A stretch of DNA of 64,000 bases from Endobugula sp965214375 (GCA_965214375.1 OZ243947.1:2604001-2668000), one strand, 5' to 3'. Positions 49,446-59,638 are shown, counted from the first letter of the stretch. Numbers and translations are program-made. The notes: a model not told the origin generated them from the sequence alone.

Positions 49446-49949
49446 ATGGATATACGCATTGGGCAGGGTTTTGATGTACATGCCTTTGATGATGGTCAAC
49501 AAAACAAAGACAAGATTGTGGTCGGTGGTGTTATGGTTCCCTATGATAAGGGCATTATTGCACACTCCGATGGTGACGTATTATTGCACGCATTATCCGA
49601 TGCGTTGTTAGGTGCCTGTGGTTTGGGGGATATTGGCAAGCACTTTCCCGATACTGATCCTGCGTACAAAAATGCCAATAGCCGTGATCTTCTACGCATG
49701 GTCTACTCCAAAGTACGTTCACGTAGCTACCATATTATTAATGCAGATATGACGATTATTGCCCAAGCCCCAAAGATGTTGCCCTACATTGAGGGTATGC
49801 GTACGAATATCGCGTCGGATTTGCAGACACATAAAGAATTTATCAATGTGAAAGCCACAACCACTGAACGTTTAGGTATGGTTGGCCGTGAAGAAGGTAT
49901 CGCAGCACAGGCCGTCGTGTTGCTGCAATTCGATGACTTCGGCGATTAA
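49446..49949 (+). CDS. ispF: 2-C-methyl-D-erythritol 2,4-cyclodiphosphate synthase
   Basis: Fifth MEP-pathway step. 167 residues with metal ligands in IGQGFDVHAF and the conserved IIAHSDGDVLLHALSDALLGA, then LGDIGKHFPDTD and the C-terminal KATTTERLGMVGREEGIAAQAV. Loop DDGQQNKDKIVVGGV is slightly longer than usual. Ends inside the truD start (17-bp overlap). Confidence 0.95.
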   Translation: MDIRIGQGFDVHAFDDGQQNKDKIVVGGVMVPYDKGIIAHSDGDVLLHALSDALLGACGLGDIGKHFPDTDPAYKNANSRDLLRMVYSKVRSRSYHIINADMTIIAQAPKMLPYIEGMRTNIASDLQTHKEFINVKATTTERLGMVGREEGIAAQAVVLLQFDDFGD

Positions 49950-50934
49950 TCCCGGTTTTTCTGTTACTTTTCCTTGTGCTTACCCATCGCTGAATTATTC
50001 GGCCGATTTTCGTAGGCATCCGGAAGATTTTCGGGTTGATGAAATTCTCGGCTTCTCTTTTTCTGGCGAAGGTGAACACGCCTGCTTTTTTCTTCAGAAA
50101 ACCTCACAAAATACCCATTGGGTTGCCAGCCAAATGGCGCAGCATGATCACATGAACGACAATGATATTGGTTTTTGTGGACGTAAAGATCGTCATGCAA
50201 TTACCCGACAATGGTTCTCTATCTATGATCCCCATCGGCGTATTAGCGCTGATAATTTTCCGGTTATTGAGGGCGTGACAGTACTGCAAAGTACACGTCA
50301 TTGTAAAAAATTACGTCCGGGAAACCATGCCGCTAATAATTTTGCGATTGTGTTAAGCAATGTGTATGACTCGCAAGAGGCATGTCTTACTGAAAACGAT
50401 AAAACCCATTTTCTCGATCGGGCAGTCTCTATCCTGCAGCAGGGGGTGCCGAATTATTTTGGCCCTCAACGTTTTGGCCGTGATGCAAATAATCTACAGT
50501 TGGCACAAGCATGGTTTGTCGATGGTGTTGCTCCCCAACGGCGACAGAAAAGTATGGTGCTATCTGCCGCGCGCTCATGGATATTTAATCAGGTGCTGGC
50601 TGAACGTATTCGTCAGCAATGTTGGCGCCAACCGTTGGCCGGAGATGTGATTAACGAAGACGGGGTGTCGACAGGCCCTTTGTGGGGGCGTGGACGTTTA
50701 CCGAGCTCGGAAGCCGCACATACTATTGAAGTATCCGTACAACAGCAATTTCCTATCTGGTGCGAACGTTTAGAGTATCAGGGATTGCAGCAGGAGCGAA
50801 GACCATTAATGTTGTCTCCTGAGCAGATTGATTGTGGGTGGCAGGGCAATAATTTTTTATTGCGCTTTGTCTTGCCTTGCGGTGCTTTTGCAACCGCAGT
50901 ATTAGCCGAACTAGTCGAGCTGAGAGCGCCCTAA
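49933..50934 (+). CDS. truD: tRNA pseudouridine(13) synthase
   Basis: Modifies uridine 13 of tRNA-Glu and others. 333 residues. FRVDEILGFSFSGEGEHACFFLQK at the N-terminus, the catalytic Asp in IGFCGRKDRHAITRQWFS, then VPNYFGPQRFGRDANNL and RSWIFNQVLAERI. The ATG at 49933 is preferred over the TTG at 49882; it overlaps the end of ispF by 17 bp. In related genomes surE normally follows; here the next gene is pcm, only 53 bp on. Confidence 0.92.
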   Translation: MTSAINPGFSVTFPCAYPSLNYSADFRRHPEDFRVDEILGFSFSGEGEHACFFLQKTSQNTHWVASQMAQHDHMNDNDIGFCGRKDRHAITRQWFSIYDPHRRISADNFPVIEGVTVLQSTRHCKKLRPGNHAANNFAIVLSNVYDSQEACLTENDKTHFLDRAVSILQQGVPNYFGPQRFGRDANNLQLAQAWFVDGVAPQRRQKSMVLSAARSWIFNQVLAERIRQQCWRQPLAGDVINEDGVSTGPLWGRGRLPSSEAAHTIEVSVQQQFPIWCERLEYQGLQQERRPLMLSPEQIDCGWQGNNFLLRFVLPCGAFATAVLAELVELRAP

Positions 50935-50987
50935 AGTATGGTATATTAGCCGCCTTTAGATGTTAAATAAGACGTATTATAAAACGA

Positions 50988-51668
50988 ATGACACCGTTAA
51001 ATTCATTACAAATTAAAGGCGTTGGTATGACCTCCCAGCGCACTCGGGATCGCCTTATTGAGCGACTTCAGGGACAAGGCGTGACTAATCTGCAAGTATT
51101 AAAGATTGTCAGTGAAACCCCTCGTCACCTGTTTCTGGATGAAGCACTTGCTCATCGTGCCTATGAGGATACTGCCTTACCAATAGGGCATGGCCAGACC
51201 TTATCTCAACCTTATATTGTGGCTCGCATGACAGAAATTCTGCTAGGTGCAACGCGTTCGTTAGATCAAGTGCTGGAAATCGGTACGGGCTCAGGATATC
51301 AAACTGCGGTACTCTCGCCGCTGGTAAAAGTATTGCACAGTGTTGAGCGTATTCAGCCGCTACAACAGAAAGCCAAACAGATATTGCGTAAGTTGGGCCT
51401 GTATAACGTACATTTTCATTATGCGGATGGTGGTTTAGGGTGGCCTAAAAAAGCACCATACAATGCTATTCTCAGTGCGGCCGCTCCTGCTAGTGTTCCG
51501 GAAAGTTTAAAGCAACAATTGGCGCCTGATGGTGTGTTAGTGATACCGGTGGGTGAGAAAGAACAAGTGCTGACTTTGATTGTGCGTCCAGGTGATTCCG
51601 ATGAGTTTTTTGAGCAGACGCTGGAGCCAGTAAAATTTGTACCACTTTTGCAGGGAGTGACACGTTAA
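50988..51668 (+). CDS. pcm: Protein-L-isoaspartate O-methyltransferase
   Basis: Repairs isoaspartyl residues in aged proteins using SAM. 226 residues from ATG 50988: TPRHLFLDEALAHRAYEDTALPIGHGQTLSQPYIVARM, motif I VLEIGTGSGYQTAVLS, and AILSAAAPASVPESL. An internal ATG at 51027 (MTSQRTRDRLIERL) is the start seen in pseudomonads and may be used instead. Usually follows surE, which is absent here. 2 bp before the DUF368 gene, so likely the same transcript. Confidence 0.93.
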   Translation: MTPLNSLQIKGVGMTSQRTRDRLIERLQGQGVTNLQVLKIVSETPRHLFLDEALAHRAYEDTALPIGHGQTLSQPYIVARMTEILLGATRSLDQVLEIGTGSGYQTAVLSPLVKVLHSVERIQPLQQKAKQILRKLGLYNVHFHYADGGLGWPKKAPYNAILSAAAPASVPESLKQQLAPDGVLVIPVGEKEQVLTLIVRPGDSDEFFEQTLEPVKFVPLLQGVTR

Positions 51669-51670
51669 GT

Positions 51671-52621
51671 ATGTTAACGCTATTGATAGTTTTTCTTAAA
51701 GGCGTCGCCATGGGAGCTGCCGATGTTGTCCCTGGTGTTTCTGGAGGCACTATTGCCGTTATTACCGGTATCTATGAACGTTTATTAAATGCTTTAAAGA
51801 CATTAAAACCGTTATGTTTGCTGGTGCTTTATCAACAAGGCTTTGCGGTGTTTTGGCAGCGTATTGATGGCAATTTTTTGTTGACGTTATTTCTTGGGAT
51901 CATCCTGAGTGCGTTAAGTTTGGCAACTATTATCAGTCATTTATTGGATGCTCAACCGATTCTCGTGTGGTCATTCTTTTTTGGGCTAGTCTGTTCGTCG
52001 GTAGGCTTTCTGATGCGCCAAATACCGACATGGAATATAAGTGTTGTGCTTATGCTTATTATGGGGATTGCAATGGCCGCAAGTATATCGCTTGCTCGCC
52101 CTGCACAACTTCCGGATACTGGTTGGATGATGTTTGTTGCCGGTTTTATTGCGATTTGTGCCATGATTTTGCCGGGTATATCGGGTAGCTTCATTTTATT
52201 ACTAATGGGTATGTATAGTACGGTGATTGATGCGTTGACACGGCTTGACCTTGTTATGTTGGGTATTTTTGCGTTGGGCTGTATGTTGGGCCTCATTGTA
52301 TTCAGTCATTTGCTAAGTTTTCTGTTACGCAAATACTATGCGGCCATGCTGAGCTTACTCACTGGTTTCTTATTGGGTTCTTTAAACATATTATGGCCAT
52401 GGAAACAGGTGTTGGAGACAACCATTAACCGTCATGGCGAGTTAGTACCGCTGGTGCAGCAGAATGTTTTACCGGCGCAATATCAGTTGATTTATGATCA
52501 GCCTGATCAATTAATCGTCGCAATTATTGCTTTAGTCCTAGGGTTTACAGCGGTGGTTGTTTTGGAACGTATGGGAAACACTCTGAACCGACAATCGGAA
52601 AATCAGACTATTTCATCGTAA
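51671..52621 (+). CDS. DUF368 membrane protein (polyprenyl-phosphate transporter, PopT family)
   Basis: Integral membrane protein (316 residues, about 8 segments) of the DUF368 family. The inverted-repeat motifs are visible: GAADVVPGVSGGTIAVITGIYERLL at the start and CAMILPGISGSFILLLMGMYSTV in the middle. Members of this family have been shown to recycle undecaprenyl phosphate across the inner membrane for envelope synthesis (PopT); applied here by homology. Position between pcm and nlpD is common in this order of bacteria. Confidence 0.85.
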   Translation: MLTLLIVFLKGVAMGAADVVPGVSGGTIAVITGIYERLLNALKTLKPLCLLVLYQQGFAVFWQRIDGNFLLTLFLGIILSALSLATIISHLLDAQPILVWSFFFGLVCSSVGFLMRQIPTWNISVVLMLIMGIAMAASISLARPAQLPDTGWMMFVAGFIAICAMILPGISGSFILLLMGMYSTVIDALTRLDLVMLGIFALGCMLGLIVFSHLLSFLLRKYYAAMLSLLTGFLLGSLNILWPWKQVLETTINRHGELVPLVQQNVLPAQYQLIYDQPDQLIVAIIALVLGFTAVVVLERMGNTLNRQSENQTISS

Positions 52622-52737
52622 GCGAGACGGTGATTTTTCATATTTGCCGTTTTTTTAGAAGAATTTTAGAGTGTTTTTGCATAAATCCGTCGCTTTAAGT
52701 ACAAAAAAGAATAACAGGTAAGACACAAAAAAATATC

Positions 52738-53640
52738 ATGTTATCCACAAGTTTTTTACATATTATAAAATGTTGCAAATCGGTGTTCATTATTCTGATC
52801 GCCAGCTTGTGGCTGACGGCATGTTTGTTTTCACAGAGTCCGGCACCCACATCTGATCTGAATCGACAGTCTGCGACTAAGGTTGAATTGGGGCACAGCC
52901 ATACGGTTAAAAGTGGTGAAACATTATATTCCATTGCCTGGCGTTATGGTCTGTATTACCGCGAATTGGCCGAGCGGAATAATATTGGAAGTGACTTTTT
53001 GATCCATCCCGGACAAGTCTTAAAACTTAGTGTTAATAGCAAGGACAAAGGGGAGAAGAGTGTCGCTAAGCCAGCCACGGCGCGTACTACTGCAACGGCA
53101 TCTGACACCACATCCCGGAGTCACAAACCTGTTTCTCAGCCGAATGTTTCACGCAAGCCAGTTTTATCCACAGCGGCATCGGTTAAAGCACCCCCCCGTT
53201 CAAAAAAGAAATCATCTTCAAAAGCGAAAGTAACCACAAGTAAAATGGGTGTCGGTAACGTCATTTGGCGATGGCCAGCCAAGGGTGAAGTGCTTACTAA
53301 CTTTTCGGTTAAAAATGCAACAAATAAAGGGATTGATATCAAGGGTAAAAAGGGGGATTCTGTACATGCAGCTGCTTCGGGAAGTGTGGTTTACGCGGGC
53401 AGCGGCCTTAGAGGTTATGGAAAGCTGATTATTATTAAGCATAACGACGTTTACCTCAGTGCCTATGCTCACAATAGTAAAATCAGTGTTAAAGAAGGAC
53501 AGTATGTTAAAGCTGGACAGTACATCGCTAATATTGGTTCAAGTGGTTCACGCACAGACAGTGTGAAATTACATTTTGAAATCAGACGCAATGGTAAGCC
53601 GATAGACCCATTGCGTTTGTTACCCAAAAGAAAAAGCTAA
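52738..53640 (+). CDS. nlpD: Murein hydrolase activator NlpD
   Basis: Outer-membrane lipoprotein (signal ending LWLTAC, about residue 23) that activates amidase AmiC at division. LysM domain (HTVKSGETLYSIAWRYGLYYRELAERN), a Ser/Thr/Lys-rich linker (about 100-165), and a LytM domain from WRWPAKGEVLTNF. The zinc ligands are degenerate as expected for NlpD: the usual H-x-G-x-x-D reads NKGIDI, and the HxH region is KLHFE, so it is a regulator, not a hydrolase. rpoS follows after 227 bp; the rpoS promoter commonly lies within nlpD. Confidence 0.92.
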   Translation: MLSTSFLHIIKCCKSVFIILIASLWLTACLFSQSPAPTSDLNRQSATKVELGHSHTVKSGETLYSIAWRYGLYYRELAERNNIGSDFLIHPGQVLKLSVNSKDKGEKSVAKPATARTTATASDTTSRSHKPVSQPNVSRKPVLSTAASVKAPPRSKKKSSSKAKVTTSKMGVGNVIWRWPAKGEVLTNFSVKNATNKGIDIKGKKGDSVHAAASGSVVYAGSGLRGYGKLIIIKHNDVYLSAYAHNSKISVKEGQYVKAGQYIANIGSSGSRTDSVKLHFEIRRNGKPIDPLRLLPKRKS

Positions 53641-53867
53641 ATAAAAAATGATAATGTCCGATAACTCTATTAGCAGTAACCAGCGGTATTCTAACAACAG
53701 TAGTTTTTGGTTACCTCGCTATCCATATTGGGTCAGAGTTATCTGGGTGCTGTTTGTGACAATTCGGTGAAGTATCTTGTTAGACACACGTCGCAGTCAG
53801 TGTTTTCAGGCAAAACTAGCAACATAAAATCATTTATGTTGACTGTAGGTATAGTAGGAGTACCGAA

Positions 53868-54857
53868 ATGGCAACTGCAGAAATTACCCCTTCAAATGTA
53901 GATATTAATGTTAATCCCGCCGATATAGGTGATATTTCCCTTGAGCTGGATGATACTAAAGCACCTTCAACGAGTAGTATTGCCTCTTCCATTACAGAGG
54001 ATGCAGGTTATACAAAAACGCTAGATGCAACGCAAATATACTTAAATGAGATTGGTTTTTCCCCTCTGTTGTCTGCTGAGGAAGAAGTGTTTTTTGCACG
54101 CAAGGCACTTAAAGGCGATATTGCTGCCAGACAGCGTATGATTGAGAGCAATCTACGTCTGGTGGTTAAAATTTCTCGTCGTTATGTGAACCGTGGACTG
54201 GCATTATTGGACCTCATTGAAGAAGGTAATTTGGGTCTAATTAGAGCCGTTGAAAAGTTTGATCCCGAACGCGGATTCCGTTTTTCGACGTATGCGACAT
54301 GGTGGATTCGTCAAACAATCGAGCGCGCGATTATGAATCAGACGCGTACTATCCGTTTGCCGATTCATGTGGTTAAAGAGTTAAACGTTTATTTGCGTGC
54401 TGCCCGCGAGTTGTCACAAAAGCTGGATCATGAGCCTTCGGCGGAAGAAATTGCTCATTTGCTCGATAAACCCGTTGCTGATGTCGAAAAAATGCTCGGT
54501 CTCAATGAGCGCGTCAACTCCATTGATGTGCAAATTGGTACTCAGGGCGATAAAACCTTATACGATACTATTCCTGATCAACATGTGTCAGATCCGATTT
54601 CGTTGTTACAAGATAGTGATTTAAGTGATCACATCGATACGTGGTTAACGGATTTGACAGAGAAACAACGCGAAGTATTGTGCCGTCGTTTTGGCTTGCG
54701 TGGTCATGAAATCAGCACCCTTGAAGAAGTGGGGCGCGAGATTGGTCTGACGCGTGAGCGTGTACGTCAGATTCAGGTCGAAGCTCTTAAGCGCTTGCGT
54801 GATATCATGGAACAGCAGGGCTTGGATAGTGAGTCTTTGTTTGGTGTAATGGGGTAG
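53868..54857 (+). CDS. rpoS: RNA polymerase sigma factor RpoS
   Basis: Stationary-phase/general stress sigma factor. 329 residues with region 1.2-2 (DATQIYLNEIGFSPLLSAEEEVFFAR; NLRLVVKISRRYVNRGLALLDLIEEGNLGLIRAVEKFD), region 2.4 (FRFSTYATWWIRQTIERAIM), region 3 and region 4 (LTEKQREVLCRRFGLRGHEISTLEEVGREIGLTRERVRQIQVEALKRL). AGGAG 10 bp upstream of the ATG. Its TAG stop directly abuts the convergent rnt stop. Intact, which is notable given the decay elsewhere: host-restricted symbionts often lose rpoS. Confidence 0.96.
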   Translation: MATAEITPSNVDINVNPADIGDISLELDDTKAPSTSSIASSITEDAGYTKTLDATQIYLNEIGFSPLLSAEEEVFFARKALKGDIAARQRMIESNLRLVVKISRRYVNRGLALLDLIEEGNLGLIRAVEKFDPERGFRFSTYATWWIRQTIERAIMNQTRTIRLPIHVVKELNVYLRAARELSQKLDHEPSAEEIAHLLDKPVADVEKMLGLNERVNSIDVQIGTQGDKTLYDTIPDQHVSDPISLLQDSDLSDHIDTWLTDLTEKQREVLCRRFGLRGHEISTLEEVGREIGLTRERVRQIQVEALKRLRDIMEQQGLDSESLFGVMG

Positions 54858-55496
54858 CTATACGTTGATGAGGGGCCACCCTCCTAACTCTTGCCAACGA
54901 TTGACGATCAGGCAAAATAACTCGGCTGTTTTTTGTGTATCATAAGCAGCCGCGTGAGCTTCCTTATTGCTAAATTCAATCTTTGCTAGCTGGCAGGCCT
55001 GAGCCAACACCGTGTGTCCAAACGCCAACCCCGATAATGTGGCTGTATCTATGCAGGAAAAAGGATGAAATGGATGACGTTTAATATTGCAGCGTTCTGC
55101 GGCAGCATTAATAAACCCCAGATCAAAGTGTGCATTGTGTGCCACCATAATGGCTCTTGAGCACCCCTCACGTTTAATGGCCTTACGAACAGTACGAAAT
55201 AGGGCATCCAAGGCTTCATTTTCGGCTATCGCTTCTCTTTGGGGATCCTCAATATCAATACCTGTAAAATCCAGTGCAGATTGCTCAATATGGGCACCCT
55301 GAAACGGCTCTAAATGATATGCATAGATTCGTTCGACACTCAGAATCCCTTCCTCATCCATTGTCAACGTGGCTGCAGAGACTTCGAGCAAGGCATCTGT
55401 TTGTGCGTTAAACCCCCCTGTTTCAACATCAATAACAACAGGTAAAAAACCACGAAAACGTTCACTCAACAGTGAGCGATAGTCTGTTGCAGGCAC
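54858..55496 (-). CDS. rnt: Ribonuclease T
   Basis: DEDDh 3'-5' exoribonuclease that matures tRNA and other stable RNA 3' ends. 212 residues: ExoI VVIDVETGGFNAQTDALLEV (Asp/Glu), ExoII MVAHNAHFDLGFINAA (Asp), ExoIII EAHAAAYDTQKTAELF (His/Asp). Convergent with rpoS with zero spacing between stops and no hairpin visible between them. In Pseudomonas pyrC lies between rnt and motY; here there are only 106 bp. Confidence 0.94.
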   Translation of the reverse strand: MPATDYRSLLSERFRGFLPVVIDVETGGFNAQTDALLEVSAATLTMDEEGILSVERIYAYHLEPFQGAHIEQSALDFTGIDIEDPQREAIAENEALDALFRTVRKAIKREGCSRAIMVAHNAHFDLGFINAAAERCNIKRHPFHPFSCIDTATLSGLAFGHTVLAQACQLAKIEFSNKEAHAAAYDTQKTAELFCLIVNRWQELGGWPLINV

Positions 55497-55602
55497 ATCG
55501 TTTCCTTAAATCCCATAGAGGGACTATAGTTAATAAGTAGCGGTCAAAAGCCGCATCCTACAGAAAAATGCCGTTAAAGCACAGGGGCTTGGCGTCGATA
55601 AT

Positions 55603-56529
55603 ATGAGTATGTTGCTTATGTTTTTGCGAATCACAAATATACAGACTGCATTGAGGCTTGGGGTTTGCCTATTGTGGGCGGCGTCTCTTCCCTTGTCAGT
55701 GTCTGCAAAAGCCGTTTCTATTCGTTATGCCACGCCCATTGATTCTGCCAGTTGGGATTATACGGGTTCCAAGTTTGGCTGTGAAATTATCCATAATATT
55801 CATGGTTTTGGTGCCGCTGTTTTTGAGCAACGAGCCGGGTTGAAAACGCGCTTTCTGTTGCAGTCACAAACGACACGTCTAAAAGCCGGAAAAGCAAATC
55901 TGGTCTCACAGCCGCCACTATGGCTTAGCCACAAAGCGGTAGAACCCTTATCTTCTGTTAATGTGGGTTATGGTTCGACGCCGATCAAAATCGGACGTAA
56001 GTTATCTGAGCGTATGTTGGCTGAATTGGAAAAAGGCATGGATTTACATGTTATTCGTCAACCTTGGTATGGTGATACACGTTCGTTACAGGTAGTGATT
56101 CCCAGTATCAGCTTTCGTCAAACCTATCGTGAATATTTATCCTGTCTGGCAACGCTATTACCGGTTAACTTTGACCAGATTGAAAAGCGTTCTTTGCGTT
56201 ATAACGAGGGTGATGAAGATTTGACGAAAAAAGCCATGAGCTATCTGGATAAAGTCGCGCTTTATATGAAGGAAGATCCAGAGGTTAAAGTGGTTTATAT
56301 TGATGGCCACACCGATAGTCAGGGGGTGCGTGCTGAAAATTTGTTAAAGTCAGAACAGCGTGCTAAAAAGGTTGTGAATTATTTGCGTAAGAGGGGCATT
56401 GATGACGCGCAAATTATTGCCCGTTGGCATGGTGAGCGTTATCAAATCGCTACCAACCAAACCTTGAAGGGCCGGGCTAAAAATCGTCGAGTGACGGTGC
56501 GTTTAAGTAAAGAAATGCCTACACAATAA
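55603..56529 (+). CDS. motY: OmpA-family protein, MotY-like sodium-motor protein
   Basis: Exported protein of 308 residues with signal peptide (about 1-35, ending SVSAKA), an N-terminal MotY-specific domain (ATPIDSASWDYTGSKFGCEIIHNIHGFGAAVFEQRAG) and a C-terminal OmpA peptidoglycan-binding domain (VVYIDGHTDSQGVRAENLLKSEQRAKKVVNYL, NRRVTVRL). MotY forms the T ring around polar sodium-driven flagella. Intact, so motility may be retained; it lies 64 bp before argG, as in Pseudomonas. Confidence 0.88.
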   Translation: MSMLLMFLRITNIQTALRLGVCLLWAASLPLSVSAKAVSIRYATPIDSASWDYTGSKFGCEIIHNIHGFGAAVFEQRAGLKTRFLLQSQTTRLKAGKANLVSQPPLWLSHKAVEPLSSVNVGYGSTPIKIGRKLSERMLAELEKGMDLHVIRQPWYGDTRSLQVVIPSISFRQTYREYLSCLATLLPVNFDQIEKRSLRYNEGDEDLTKKAMSYLDKVALYMKEDPEVKVVYIDGHTDSQGVRAENLLKSEQRAKKVVNYLRKRGIDDAQIIARWHGERYQIATNQTLKGRAKNRRVTVRLSKEMPTQ

Positions 56530-56593
56530 ACCTCTCATCCGGCAACGTTTTCTGGTACAATTCGCGCCCGATTTAACCTTCTCCGGATAAACC

Positions 56594-57820
56594 ATGTCGT
56601 CATCGTCTGTTAATAAAGTCGTACTTGCTTATTCTGGTGGTTTGGATACCTCAGTGATTGTCAAATGGTTGCAAGAGACTTACCAATGTGAAGTTGTGAC
56701 CTTTACTGCCGATTTGGGGCAGGGTGAAGAAGTTGAACCGGCACGTGCCAAGGCTCAAGCGTTGGGCGTAAAAGAAATTTATATTGATGATTTGCGCGAA
56801 GAATTTGTGCGTGATTATGTGTTCCCTATGTTTCGTGCTAATGCGATTTATGAAGGGGAGTATTTGTTGGGCACATCCATTGCGCGCCCATTAATTGCCA
56901 AGCGTATGATTGAGATTGCCAATGAAACTGGAGCCGATGCGATTTCACACGGCGCCACGGGTAAAGGTAATGACCAGGTACGTTTTGAACTCGGTGCCTA
57001 TGCTTTAAAGCCTGGTGTACAGGTGATTGCACCATGGCGTGAATGGAATTTAAGCTCTCGTGAAACGTTGATGGCCTATTGTGACGAGCACAATATTCCG
57101 GTTGATTACTCCAGTAGCAAGAAAAAATCCCCGTATTCTATGGATGCTAACCTGCTGCACATTTCCTATGAGGGCGGTATTTTGGAAGACCCTTGGGCGG
57201 AAGCTGAAGAGGATATGTGGCGTTGGAGCGTGTCTCCGGAAAGTGCGCCGGATGAGCCGACCTATCTCGAATTAACCTATGAGAAAGGGGATATTGTTGC
57301 TATTAATGGTGAAGCAATGTCGCCAGCAACCGTATTAGAAACCTTAAATAAAATGGGTGGTGCCAACGGCGTGGGTCGTTTGGATATTGTTGAAAACCGT
57401 TACGTGGGGATGAAGTCTCGTGGTTGTTATGAAACCCCGGGAGGTACCATCATGTTAAAGGCGCACCGAGCTATTGAGTCATTGACCCTTGATCGTGATG
57501 TTGCTCATTTGAAAGACGAACTTATGCCTAAATACGCTGAGCTGGTTTATAACGGCTATTGGTGGAGCCCTGAACTTAAGATGCTGCAAACTATGATTGA
57601 TGAGTCGCAGCAAACGGTTAATGGTGATGTGCGCGTGAAGCTCTATAAGGGTTCTGTCAGTGTCTCAGGTCGTCGTTCTCAGCATAGTCTATTTGATGAA
57701 AATATTGCGACATTTGAAGATGACGCGGGCGCATACGACCAAAAGGATGCAGAAGGTTTTATCAAACTAAATGCATTGCGTTTACGCATCGCAGCCAACA
57801 AAGGCCGCAATTTACTGTAG
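56594..57820 (+). CDS. argG: Argininosuccinate synthase
   Basis: Joins citrulline and aspartate with ATP in arginine synthesis. 408 residues, complete: P-loop-like VVLAYSGGLDTSVIVKWLQ, ADLGQGEEVEPARAKA, ISHGATGKGNDQVRFEL, and SRGCYETPGGTIM. The start follows the CTCCGGATAAACC ribosome region. No lesions. Confidence 0.96.
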   Translation: MSSSSVNKVVLAYSGGLDTSVIVKWLQETYQCEVVTFTADLGQGEEVEPARAKAQALGVKEIYIDDLREEFVRDYVFPMFRANAIYEGEYLLGTSIARPLIAKRMIEIANETGADAISHGATGKGNDQVRFELGAYALKPGVQVIAPWREWNLSSRETLMAYCDEHNIPVDYSSSKKKSPYSMDANLLHISYEGGILEDPWAEAEEDMWRWSVSPESAPDEPTYLELTYEKGDIVAINGEAMSPATVLETLNKMGGANGVGRLDIVENRYVGMKSRGCYETPGGTIMLKAHRAIESLTLDRDVAHLKDELMPKYAELVYNGYWWSPELKMLQTMIDESQQTVNGDVRVKLYKGSVSVSGRRSQHSLFDENIATFEDDAGAYDQKDAEGFIKLNALRLRIAANKGRNLL

Positions 57821-57831
57821 ACTCGTCGCGT

Positions 57832-59523
57832 TTATGGTTTTTGGCCGTTAACCTCGGAGCCCTCTTCGGTTGAAAATTGTTGTAGGATCTGATCCAGTAC
57901 TTCGGCTTGTTGTGCCAGTTTTTTGGATGTTATAGCGCTGTCATTGGTTGCTTCATGATTGGTTTTGGTGACGGCATCAATGGTGGCGACACTTTCGTTA
58001 ATATGCTCAGAACCTTTTGCTTGTTCATGACAGGCATTGGCAATTTGTGTCACCAATTTCTATGCTTTAGCCACATTGCTGAAAATATTTTCCAGTGATT
58101 CTGTTGTTTGTGTGGCGATAGAGATACCGTTTTCTGTTTTTTCTGCAGAGCGACTAATTAATTCGGATGTCTCTTGTGCTGCCGCTGCGCTGCGGGCAGC
58201 TAAACTACGGACCTCATCAGCGAAGACTGCAAAACCACGACCCTGTTCTCCGGCTCTTGCAGCCTCGATAGCCGCGTTTAGTGCCAACAGGTTAGTTTGG
58301 GCTGCAATCTCGTCAATGGTTTTGATGAATGTTTCTATATTTTGCCCAGAGCTGTTAATTTCCTCCATTGCCTGCATCATGCTGCTCATTTGTTGACTAC
58401 CTTTTTCGGCCGCGGATTGCGCGGTACTGGTTAGTTGTCTGGCCTCCTTGGCGTTTTCAGCATTTTCATTGGTTTGTGATGTCAGCTCCAGCAGTGAGGC
58501 GGAGATGCTTTCCAGACTGGTGGCTTGTTGGCTGGAACCTTCTGCAACGGATTGACTGGTATCAGAAAGTTTGCGGCTACTGTCTGTAATTGAATAACTG
58601 GATGTTTGGATTTGTCTTAGCAGGTTATTAAGATTTTCTACCATGCCAAATAATGCCTGACCCAGAATATCTCTACCCGATGCCAAGTGTACTTTTGTGG
58701 TTAAATCACCATCGGCAATACGTTTGGCAACCTGCGCCTTTTCTTGCAAGCTTTCAACCATATTATGTAATTCGGCAAACACACCCTCCATCGGTTGGTC
58801 GGATGAAATGGTGGTATTTAAATCTCCTTCGGCCACATTTTTGGCAATGTAATTGGGCTCACCACCTAACTGCCGCATAATATGTTTGGTTAAAAATAGC
58901 GCTACTGCTAAACCCAATATAATAGTGATGAGCGTACCGAATACAGTAGTGTTAATGACCATGGTTGATGTTGAGTCTAAAGCGGTAATGCGTTGCTCCA
59001 TCAGTGCGGCTTCTTTTCCTTTAAAAGTGGCTAGTTGACCACGGAAGTTGTCGAAAAAGACTTTACCTCTGGCTTCTCCGACCATAGTGGCAATATCGTC
59101 CATGGTTTTAGTGTCACCGACGTTTCTGCGTAGTGCAATATACGGCTCTGTGATTTCCTGTTGCCATTGCTCAATCGTTTTACGGGTTTCTGCCAACAAT
59201 TCAACTTGCGGTGGATTATCACTGACAGTTTCTGATAGTTCGTCAATCAGACGACCAAAGCGTTGTTTGCCGCTATTATAAGGTTCAAGAAAATCTTCTT
59301 TCCCAGCCAATAAATACCCTCGCATACCGGTTTCCATATCAACCGCAGCAGCTTCGATGGCGGAAGCCTTGGCCAATACCTTGTGCGTATGATTGACCCA
59401 CTTAAAATTTCCAAATAACGAATTGATAGCGATTAAGACAATGACTGAAATAATCAGCAGTAAAGACAATACTAATCCGTTACCCGCCAACAGTTTGGTG
59501 CGTAGCTTGATGTTATCTAACAT
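57832..59523 (-). pseudogene. Methyl-accepting chemotaxis protein, interrupted by TAG
   Basis: Frame of 563 codons. N-terminal membrane helix (LVLSLLLIISVIVLIAINSLFG), a CHASE3-like helical sensor (AVDMETGMRGYLLAGKEDFLEPY), a second membrane helix (VFGTLITIILGLAVALFL), HAMP, and the signalling domain with the conserved tip EQGRGFAVFADEVRSLAARSAAAAQE. A TAG at 58060-58062 (codon 488, NVAKA*KLVTQIANA) removes the last 75 residues, the returning methylation helix. After it the frame is intact (ACHEQAKGSEHINESV). CAG to TAG is likely. No methylation-enzyme pentapeptide is visible at the end. Confidence 0.85.
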
Positions 59524-59638
59524 TCTGAAACCTCAATATCTTTAATGGGGAGCAATAACATGCTAATAAAGAAACCTTAACGCTAGTATCAGTCTAGTTG
59601 TTAAGTAGCAGTAAGCAAGAATGACACAGTCATTATGA

